A stretch of 10,726 nt of DNA, from assembly GCA_045531285.1 (NCBI GenBank), contig JAZSDT010000101.1, forward strand, positions 1 through 10,726, given 5' to 3'. The stretch is from RGIG6353 sp045531285. GTDB lineage: Bacteria > Bacillota > Clostridia > Oscillospirales > SIG627. The position numbers and the translations under genes are program-made. Shown here one piece after another: positions 5,351 to 10,726 of this stretch (positions within the stretch are counted from its first letter, which is position 1; each line of letters begins with the position of its first letter). Below the pieces are notes generated by a model. It was not told the origin of the DNA, did no database searches, and was given only the letters and a program-made list of their open reading frames with translations.

Positions 5351-7963
5351 TTATTTATGTCTTATCAATCCGAGTGCTTTGGATATTTCCATTATCACAA
5401 GAGGAACAAGTACGAAGCCCAAAACAATAAGGTAAAGCCTTGCGGGAAGCAAAACAAGACCGAATGCTATACGGAGCGGAGTGAAGAGTACTATAAGCAC
5501 AAGGAGTATTGAAGCAAGACAGGCAAGATTAAGATTCTTGTTGGTGAAAGGACCTATCTTAAACAGCGAACGGCTGCTTCTCATATTAAATGCCTGAATG
5601 ACCTGAGATATAGCCAGCGTTGCAAATGCCATTGTCTGTCCGCCCTCCAGAGTGCCTGTAACGTTTTCACCGATCTTGAAGGCGAAAAGAGCGAGAACGG
5701 CGAACATAAATCCTTGCAAAACAACTCTGATTCCGAGACCGTGAGCGAAAATACCCTCGTTTTTGGGCTTTGGCTTTTCACTCATAATTCCTTCTTCAAC
5801 AGGCTCCATACCCAGAGCAATGGCGGGAAGAGAGTCGGTTACCAGATTTATCCAAAGTAGCTGCATTGACAAAAGCGGTGTCTTATGCCAGAGAAGCATA
5901 GCGGCAAATACAAGTATTACCTCACCTATATTTGTGCCGAGCAGGAAGCCTACTACCTTCTTGATGTTCGAATATATACCGCGTCCCTCGCGTACTGCCT
6001 CTACAATGGTGGCAAAATTGTCATCTGTCAGAGTCATGTCTGCCGCGCCCTTGGCAACGTCTGTACCCGTGATACCCATGGCACATCCAATATCTGCCGC
6101 CTTAAGTGCGGGAGCATCGTTTACTCCGTCGCCTGTCATCGAAACTATCTGACCCTTTCTTTGCCATGCCTTGACTATTCTTATCTTGTTTTCGGGAGAA
6201 ACTCTTGCGTATACCGCAATGTTGCTCACCGCCTCATCAAGCTCACGGTCGGTCATTTTATCAAGCTCAGAGCCTGTTATGGCACGGTCGTTTTTTGTGA
6301 GTATTCCAAGCTCTCTTGCAATTGCCGAAGCTGTTACAACGTGGTCGCCCGTTATCATTACAGGCTTGATTCCCGCCTTCGCACAAAGGGACACAGCTTC
6401 CTTTGCTTCGGGTCTGGGAGGGTCTATCATTCCCACAAGACCGATGAAGGTAAGTCCGCATTCAAGCTCCTCGGGTGTGGGATTTTCGGGAACTGTGTCT
6501 ATCAGCTTGAAGCCTACGGCAAGAACTCGCAGTGCGTCTTCACTCATTGCGTCGGTCATTTTTCTGCCGCTTTCCACGTCACCCGCAATGCATTTTTGCG
6601 CCATCACGTCGAAAGCACCCTTTACGATAACCATATTCTTTCCGTTGATGCTGTTAACGGTTGTCATAAGCTTTCTGTCAGAGTCGAAGGGAATGGTTGC
6701 AAGGCGTGGGAACTGTTCGTTGAGGCTTTCCTTGGGGAAGCCCTTTTTCATTGCCGCGGCAACTATCGAGGTTTCCGTGGGGTCGCCGATGTGTTCCTCC
6801 TTGCCGTCCTTTACAACTACAGAGCCGTCACAGCAAAGAGCCGCAAATTTCAAAAGACTGTTTACAGCTTCGCTGGTGTCATCGTTTATTTCTTCCGTAT
6901 CACTTGCACCGCTGACGTATGCCTTTACAAGTGTCATTCGGTTCTGTGTAAGCGTACCTGTCTTATCCGAGCAAATAACAGAAGCGCTTCCGAGTGTTTC
7001 CACAGCAGGCAGACGTCTGATGAGTGCTCCTCGGGCTGCCATTCTGCCAACGCCTATGGAAAGCACGATCGTTACAATGGCGGGGAGTCCTTCGGGAATC
7101 GCCGATACAGCCAGTGAAACCGAAGTCATGAATATTACAAGGGGAGGTATATCGTTTGTTATTCCTACAATAAAGATAATACCGCAGGCGGCAAGAGCAA
7201 TGGCACCAAGATATTTACCTAACTGTGCCAGCTTCTTTTGCAGTGGGGTCTGTGTTTCCTCTTCTTCATTGAGAAGATTTGCTATCTTACCCATTTCGGT
7301 GTCCATACCCGTAGCAGTAACTACTGCAACTGCTGAGCCGTAGGTAATGGAGCATCCCGAAAAGACCATATTTGTTCTGTCGCCTATAGGTGCGTTTTCG
7401 TTTACCGAAGCCAGTGCATCCTTTTCACTGGGGACAGATTCTCCCGTCAGTGCCGATTCCTCGCTTTTGAGACTTGCGCTTGTAAGAAGTCTTGCATCGG
7501 CAGGTACAAAATCTCCTGCCTCAAGCTTTATAATATCACCGGGTACAAGGAGTGCGGCATCTATAACGCTTTCCTTACCCTCGCGGATAACTCTTGCGTG
7601 AGGTGCGGACAGGTTTTTTAGAGCGTCCAGCGCCTTTTGTGCCTTGCTTTCCTGCATTACACCCATTATTGCGTTAAGTACTACAATGAGAAGAATGAGT
7701 ATAGGCTCGAAGAACTCCTTTGGTTCTCTTTCAATACATGCTACTACAAAGGAAATAAACGCCGCAACAAGCAAAATAAGTATCATTACGTCCTTAAATT
7801 GCTCACCGAATCTTTGGAGAAGTGTTTTTCTCTTTTTTTCCTTAAGTTTGTTTTCTCCGTGCTTTTCTCTCAGCTTACCGACAAGGCTCTCATTAAGACC
7901 GTTCTTTTCATCGGTGCCCAGATTTTTCAGTAATTCTTCTTTCGTTAAACTGTGTGGTGACAA
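5351..7963 (-). CDS. P-type Ca2+-transporting ATPase (P2A/SERCA-like)
   Basis: This is an 870-residue membrane pump, the usual length for bacterial P2A enzymes, that exports Ca2+ from the cytoplasm at the cost of ATP. Domain order is canonical: a cation-ATPase N-terminal segment (1-75), helices M1-M2 (about 58-105), actuator domain with TGES at 173-176, M3-M4 (about 252-305) with PEGLP at 290-294, phosphorylation site DKTGTLT at 333-339, nucleotide domain with KGA at 448-450, hinge TGDGVNDAP at 610-618, then M5-M10. Ca2+-ligand positions match SERCA at E291 (M4), N678 and E681 (M5), and N706, T709 and D710 (M6). The M8 glutamate of SERCA site I is replaced by Q787, which hints at one Ca2+ per cycle. 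The start is TTG (7961-7963), nine bases after an AGGAGG site; no ATG is available nearby. It has its own promoter (7998-8026) and terminator (5301-5341), so it is monocistronic. Mn2+ as an additional substrate cannot be excluded. Confidence 0.93.
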   Translation of the reverse strand: MSPHSLTKEELLKNLGTDEKNGLNESLVGKLREKHGENKLKEKKRKTLLQRFGEQFKDVMILILLVAAFISFVVACIEREPKEFFEPILILLIVVLNAIMGVMQESKAQKALDALKNLSAPHARVIREGKESVIDAALLVPGDIIKLEAGDFVPADARLLTSASLKSEESALTGESVPSEKDALASVNENAPIGDRTNMVFSGCSITYGSAVAVVTATGMDTEMGKIANLLNEEEETQTPLQKKLAQLGKYLGAIALAACGIIFIVGITNDIPPLVIFMTSVSLAVSAIPEGLPAIVTIVLSIGVGRMAARGALIRRLPAVETLGSASVICSDKTGTLTQNRMTLVKAYVSGASDTEEINDDTSEAVNSLLKFAALCCDGSVVVKDGKEEHIGDPTETSIVAAAMKKGFPKESLNEQFPRLATIPFDSDRKLMTTVNSINGKNMVIVKGAFDVMAQKCIAGDVESGRKMTDAMSEDALRVLAVGFKLIDTVPENPTPEELECGLTFIGLVGMIDPPRPEAKEAVSLCAKAGIKPVMITGDHVVTASAIARELGILTKNDRAITGSELDKMTDRELDEAVSNIAVYARVSPENKIRIVKAWQRKGQIVSMTGDGVNDAPALKAADIGCAMGITGTDVAKGAADMTLTDDNFATIVEAVREGRGIYSNIKKVVGFLLGTNIGEVILVFAAMLLWHKTPLLSMQLLWINLVTDSLPAIALGMEPVEEGIMSEKPKPKNEGIFAHGLGIRVVLQGFMFAVLALFAFKIGENVTGTLEGGQTMAFATLAISQVIQAFNMRSSRSLFKIGPFTNKNLNLACLASILLVLIVLFTPLRIAFGLVLLPARLYLIVLGFVLVPLVIMEISKALGLIRHK

Positions 7964-7997
7964 TTATAATATCCTCCTAAAAATTTACTGTTTTAGT

Positions 7998-8026
7998 ATT
8001 ATACCAAAAAAACACATAGTTTACAA
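7998..8026 (-). promoter_or_regulatory. promoter of the Ca2+ ATPase gene
   Basis: TTGTAA (8021-8026) and a perfect TATAAT (7998-8003) are 17 bases apart on the minus strand, with a T-rich spacer. The start would be near 7991, giving a leader of about 28 nt that carries the AGGAGG site. Confidence 0.75.
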
Positions 8027-8062
8027 TATTTATTTACCTTACTTTATAAAAATTTAACAAAG

Positions 8063-8125
8063 GCGGAGAGCCTTCGCATATTTCAAACATTCAAAAAAGC
8101 GAAACACCGAGGGGGTAATAAAATC
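8063..8125 (-). repeat. degenerate, shortened copy of the hairpin repeat, inverted
   Basis: On the minus strand the hairpin GCGAAG-GCT-CTCCGC (8063-8077, one G-T pair) terminates a stretch that matches array 2 over TTTTATTAC-nn-CCTCG (about 8104-8124). The internal GGCGAG block and its surroundings are missing. The interval to the next hairpin (8132) is 69 bases instead of 105. It therefore looks like a decayed unit in the array 2 orientation, placed head to head with array 3. Confidence 0.6.
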
Positions 8126-8151
8126 AAAAAAGCGGTCGCTGACCGCTTTTT
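8126..8151 (-). terminator. bidirectional intrinsic terminator ending the alr unit, formed by a repeat hairpin
   Basis: The hairpin GCGGTC-GCT-GACCGC (8132-8146) is extended by A:T pairs to an 11-bp stem (A run from 8126, T run to 8151). On the minus strand six T residues follow, which suits termination of transcripts leaving alr (ending at 8364). It works equally on the plus strand. Confidence 0.6.
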
Positions 8152-8363
8152 ACTTTATAGGAAAATTCTCAATTATTACGCCCTCGCCGTTTTACGTTGT
8201 AGGGATATATTCAAAGTTTGGGATAGGTGAGCATTGCCGGTGGTCGCTGACCGCTTTTTACTTTATAGGAAAATTCTCAATTATTACGCCCTCGCCGTTT
8301 TACGTTGTAGGGATATATTCAAAGCTTGGGATAGGCGAGCATTGCCGGTGGTCGCAGACCACT
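8132..8363 (+). repeat. hairpin-bracketed intergenic repeat, array 3 (two 108-bp tandem units, three hairpins)
   Basis: Hairpins start at 8132 (GCGGTC-GCT-GACCGC), 8240 (GTGGTC-GCT-GACCGC, one T-G pair) and 8348 (GTGGTC-GCA-GACCAC), an exact 108-bp period. Units 8132-8239 and 8240-8347 differ at only 3 positions, so the duplication is recent. The internal pair is CTCGCC (8183-8188, 8291-8296) with GGTGAG (8226-8231, wobble) or GGCGAG (8334-8339). The last hairpin ends two bases from the alr stop codon. With the decayed copy at 8063-8125 and the ATPase promoter, it fills the 400-base gap between alr and the ATPase gene. Confidence 0.9.
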
Positions 8364-9491
8364 TTATTCGTATATTCTCGTTACTCTGGGGGATATGCCC
8401 GTATAAAGTTCATAGCATATCTCACCCGAAAGCTCTGCGTATTCTTCAATTGAAATACTGTCACAGCCCCAGAAGGTTACCTCATCACCCGATGAAACGT
8501 CACAGTGTGCATCGGTGATATCAACCATGAGAAGATCCATACACACGTTGCCCACGATACTGAAGGTCTCACCGTTTATCATTACTCTGCCCTTATTTGA
8601 CAGCGAGCGTGGAATACCGTCGGCATAGCCTGCCGTGACTGTGGCAATAACCGAGTCACGCTCAAAGGTGTGATTTCTGCAATACCCTACGGTCTCTCCC
8701 TTTTTCACCTTCATGACCTGTCCTACCTTGGCACACAGCGTCATTACCTCCCTGAGAGGCATATCGGGATGCTCCAAAAGATATTTTTCCTTTATATCCT
8801 TTGACGGATATGCACCGTAGAGAATGATTCCCGGTCTTACAGCATCCATCAAAGCATCGCTTCTCGACAGCACAGCCGCCGAGTTTGCTACGTGGGCTTT
8901 TCCGGTGTCGATTCCGCAGTCGTTCAGCTCCTTGACTGTCTTATTAAATCTCGAAAGCTGAAGGTCTGTATAGCCTGAGCTAAGGTCATCGCTTTCGGCA
9001 AAGTGGCTGAAAATACCCTTGATGGATATTCCCGGAAGCTTTGTCAGTGCGGCTATATCCTCAACTGCAGTGCCGTCTACTGCATCAAAGCCGAATCGGT
9101 GCATTCCCGTATCAAGCTTAACGTGTACGTCAAGGGACAGCCCGCCAAGTCTCTTTGACAGCTCTTTTGCGTACTCCAAACTCATTACCGTCTGGGTTAT
9201 ATTGCTGTCGGCAAGAACCGTTGCAAAAGCAGGGTCGGTGTATCCCAGTATGAGAAGCCCGTTTTTTATTCCGTTTTCTCTCAAAGTCAGTGCTTCGTCC
9301 ATTTCGGCTACGGCAAAGGTGCTTACCTTTCCCGATAAAGCACGGGCAAGCTCAATTGCTCCGTGGGAATATGCGTTTGCTTTGATTATGGGAATCGTTT
9401 CACAGCCCTCGGGCAAAAGGTCCTTTATGCATTCAAAGTTGTGGAGAAGATTGCTCAGAGATATTTTTGCATAGCATCTTTTATTCTTCAT
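8364..9491 (-). CDS. alr: alanine racemase
   Basis: This cytoplasmic PLP enzyme interconverts L- and D-alanine and supplies D-alanine for peptidoglycan. It has 375 residues, typical of the family. The N-terminal TIM-barrel carries the PLP lysine K37 in IIKANAYSHG (the usual motif reads KANAYGHG; here G is S). R132 lies in GMHRFGF and S204 in the phosphate-binding stretch HVANSAA. The second catalytic base is Y289 in TAGYADGIPR. M318-D319 of the C-terminal beta domain (GNVCMDLLMVD) are the usual active-site-edge residues contributed across the dimer. The ATG (9489-9491) lies inside the end of the upstream lipoprotein gene (11-nt overlap) with an AAGGA site eight bases before it, so the two are translationally coupled. 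It is the last gene of the three-gene unit. The stop is followed at once by repeat array 3. All key residues are present. Confidence 0.96.
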   Translation of the reverse strand: MKNKRCYAKISLSNLLHNFECIKDLLPEGCETIPIIKANAYSHGAIELARALSGKVSTFAVAEMDEALTLRENGIKNGLLILGYTDPAFATVLADSNITQTVMSLEYAKELSKRLGGLSLDVHVKLDTGMHRFGFDAVDGTAVEDIAALTKLPGISIKGIFSHFAESDDLSSGYTDLQLSRFNKTVKELNDCGIDTGKAHVANSAAVLSRSDALMDAVRPGIILYGAYPSKDIKEKYLLEHPDMPLREVMTLCAKVGQVMKVKKGETVGYCRNHTFERDSVIATVTAGYADGIPRSLSNKGRVMINGETFSIVGNVCMDLLMVDITDAHCDVSSGDEVTFWGCDSISIEEYAELSGEICYELYTGISPRVTRIYE

Positions 9492-9870
9492 TGTTTATTT
9501 CCTTATGTACTGTTAGTTTAAAGCCGTTTCCTTTTGCAACGCCGTCCTTTGTCAGCACAAGACTGCCTTTGGTCAACGCTTGGTACAACGGCATCAGCCT
9601 CGACGCTTCGGCTACACTGCCACCAAATTCAATACCGTTATAGCTCACATGTCCACCGTCATTAGTCAGACAGATGCAGAGCCCTTGGGCATTGTCCGGA
9701 TAAAAGGTCAGCCCCTTCGTTGAGGTTTCCAGCCTTCCCAATATACTGACGCCTTGGTCCTCAAAGGTTACGTGCAGAGTCCGAGGCGTGAGAAAATAGT
9801 CCTTATTCTCGTTTTCGACACTGCAGGAAACCAGAAAAACACACAAAAACACCGTCAACAGCCTTTTCAC
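9481..9870 (-). CDS. small lipoprotein upstream of alr, function unknown
   Basis: The 129-residue protein has a lipoprotein signal peptide: KRLL, a hydrophobic run, then the lipobox LVSC with the lipidated cysteine at residue 16. The mature part, about 114 residues, would be anchored outside the membrane. I chose the GTG at 9868-9870, eight bases after GGAG. The GTG at 9877-9879 would overlap its own ribosome binding site and add only three residues. The body (HVTFEDQGVSILGRLETSTKGLTFYPDN, here split mentally into short beta-strand-like segments, and GGHVSYNGIEF) is strand-rich. It recalls the small lipoproteins encoded beside alr in Bacillus (YdcC, LolA-like), but it is shorter and I cannot confirm homology. 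It lies 46 nt after the DUF6106-like gene and overlaps alr by 11 nt, so co-expression with alr is expected. Confidence 0.8.
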   Translation of the reverse strand: MKRLLTVFLCVFLVSCSVENENKDYFLTPRTLHVTFEDQGVSILGRLETSTKGLTFYPDNAQGLCICLTNDGGHVSYNGIEFGGSVAEASRLMPLYQALTKGSLVLTKDGVAKGNGFKLTVHKEINNEE

Positions 9871-9916
9871 AAAAGTCACTCCTTTGTAAAAAGCTTATTC
9901 GGATATTTGTAATTTA

Positions 9917-10468
9917 TTACTTTATGTTGTCGGCAATTATACAGTTTTTATTGTAATAGCGGAGCATATCGAGAGATTTTTTCGTTGCGTTGAATACAAG
10001 TGCCTTCTTTTCACCCTTTTCTGAGGTGAAAATTGCACAGTAGGCATCCTCGGCATCGTGAGACGTAACACCGTATATAACGTCCGCTCCGTCAAGACGT
10101 GCATCCTTTAAGGGGATTATTTTTTCTGCGGAGGACACCTTGAATTCTACCATTTGGCGTCTTTTCTTACCGGCTATTATTTTGTCCATCGACATAACAC
10201 CGGATACTATCAGATATTCGTATTCGATTGAGGTAAATCCCCACAGAAGTATTGAAACGTATACAATAAGCACCACTGCAACCACTGCAACGTGAGGTAT
10301 CTTGATAGGTCCGAACATAAGAAATATAACTCCGCCGAAAAGAACCGCGGCAAAAAGTATTATTGCAATCCTGGCTGCTATAAGCTTGCCGTCAAGCTGT
10401 CTTTTTACAAGATGCTCGGTATAGTTAAAAGCATAGTCGGAACTTGCTTTTATGCGTGTATTATTCAT
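9917..10468 (-). CDS. two-helix membrane protein, DUF6106-like
   Basis: The protein has 183 residues. The first 28 are cytoplasmic and mostly polar, then come two membrane helices at about 31-52 and 58-78 with a short GPIKIPH turn, then a soluble cytoplasmic C-terminal domain of about 100 residues. The stretch IEYEYLIVSGVMSMDKIIAGKKRR just after helix 2 (residues 81-104) matches the pattern I associate with DUF6106 proteins of Clostridia: an EYEY motif, an acidic DKII, then a basic cluster. The C-terminal part looks like a small beta domain of PH-like type. The start is the ATG at 10466-10468, eight bases after GGAGG. The ATG at 10481-10483 would place that ribosome binding site inside the gene and has none of its own. 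It is the first gene of the unit with the lipoprotein and alr, behind the promoter at 10491-10519. No biochemical role is known to me. Confidence 0.75.
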   Translation of the reverse strand: MNNTRIKASSDYAFNYTEHLVKRQLDGKLIAARIAIILFAAVLFGGVIFLMFGPIKIPHVAVVAVVLIVYVSILLWGFTSIEYEYLIVSGVMSMDKIIAGKKRRQMVEFKVSSAEKIIPLKDARLDGADVIYGVTSHDAEDAYCAIFTSEKGEKKALVFNATKKSLDMLRYYNKNCIIADNIK

Positions 10469-10490
10469 AGTATCACCCTCCATTCGTTAT

Positions 10491-10519
10491 ATGATATCAC
10501 AAATATTTCAAATAATCAA
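10491..10519 (-). promoter_or_regulatory. promoter of the DUF6106-lipoprotein-alr unit
   Basis: TTGATT (10514-10519) and TATCAT (10491-10496) are spaced by 17 bases on the minus strand; the -10 differs from TATAAT at one base. The leader before the ATG at 10468 would be very short, about 15-20 nt, leaving room for little more than the GGAGG site. Confidence 0.6.
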
Positions 10520-10561
10520 CCACAATTTTATTAATTCAAGTTCTGTTAGCTATCTTTTTTC

Positions 10562-10590
10562 TTGAAACAGACAAGAGTATATGATATAAT
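10562..10590 (+). promoter_or_regulatory. strong plus-strand promoter facing the right edge
   Basis: TTGAAA (10562-10567), a 17-base spacer and a perfect TATAAT (10585-10590) preceded by TGA make a near-consensus extended -10 promoter. It diverges from the alr-unit promoter and would transcribe the AT-rich element and whatever lies beyond the window. Confidence 0.65.
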
Positions 10591-10591
10591 G

Positions 10592-10608
10592 ACTTTGCAG
10601 TGCAAAGT
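10592..10608. promoter_or_regulatory. 17-bp palindrome over the expected start site, possible operator
   Basis: ACTTTGCA (10592-10599) and TGCAAAGT (10601-10608) are perfect inverted arms around a single G. The palindrome begins two bases after the -10 of the plus-strand promoter and so covers +1, a classic repressor position. It could also be a short hairpin at the 5' end of the transcript. Confidence 0.4.
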
Positions 10609-10726
10609 AATGAATAATGAAAACGCTACGCTAATGAATATTGAATAATGAATAATTAATGAAGAAAATCGCTTGTGGCGATTTTCAACCGCAATTATTC
10701 ATCATTCATTATTAATTATTCATTCG
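10609..10726. repeat. AT-rich palindromic element, MITE-like, cut by the window end
   Basis: Variants of AATGAATAATGAATAATTAA recur on both strands. The perfect 14-bp arms at 10647-10660 and 10711-10724 (inverted) enclose a 9-bp perfect hairpin, GAAAATCGC/GCGATTTTC (10664-10672 and 10678-10686) with loop TTGTG. There is no reading frame of note. It is unrelated in sequence to the 105-bp repeat family. Confidence 0.6.

Noticed and set aside
5885..7343. Long plus-strand frames of about 400 codons opposite the ATPase gene
   Set aside because: They are antisense shadows of a gene with every P-type ATPase motif in order; their translations are rich in Cys, Ser and Tyr and show no domain.

Overview
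The window looks like chromosomal DNA of a low-to-mid GC anaerobic Firmicute, most likely a gut clostridium of the Oscillospiraceae/Ruminococcaceae type. This is inferred from strong AGGAGG-type ribosome binding sites, sigma-A style promoters, GTG/TTG starts, an oxygen-sensitive double activase/dehydratase-like iron-sulfur protein and a DUF6106-like protein. All confident genes are on the minus strand, so the window reads right to left.

Layout from the right: an AT-rich palindromic element (about 10609-10726) lies next to a strong plus-strand promoter that points out of the window. A minus-strand promoter at 10491-10519 starts a three-gene unit: a two-helix membrane protein (DUF6106-like, 9917-10468), a small lipoprotein (9481-9870) and alanine racemase alr (8364-9491, overlapping the lipoprotein gene by 11 nt). 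Next comes a repeat-rich gap (7964-8363), then a P-type Ca2+ ATPase gene (5351-7963, TTG start) with its own promoter and terminator. A second repeat-rich gap (4951-5350) precedes a 1409-residue 'all-in-one' acyl-CoA dehydratase activase/reductase gene (721-4950), also with its own promoter. The left 720 bases hold a third repeat array, a possible small plus-strand transcript (promoter near 309-338, strong terminator 534-575), and a possible 44-codon minus-strand gene with promoter and attenuator-like hairpin.

The genes are ordinary housekeeping or anaerobic-metabolism genes: D-alanine supply for the wall, Ca2+ export, and ATP-driven low-potential electron transfer. Nothing suggests that they form one pathway.

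The most notable content is intergenic. A family of about 105-bp repeats occurs as three short arrays, one beyond the 3' end of each of the three main genes or operons. Each unit is bracketed by a 15-nt hairpin (6-bp stem, 3-nt loop GCT in repeat orientation) whose stem sequence varies between copies while pairing is kept. Each full unit also has an internal CTCGCC/GGCGAG pair. Array 2 has an exact 105-bp period (7 differences between units) and array 3 an exact 108-bp period (3 differences). The stem covariation points to selection on, or replication through, a folded form. I cannot tell from one window whether this is a known REP/MITE-like family or an RNA element.
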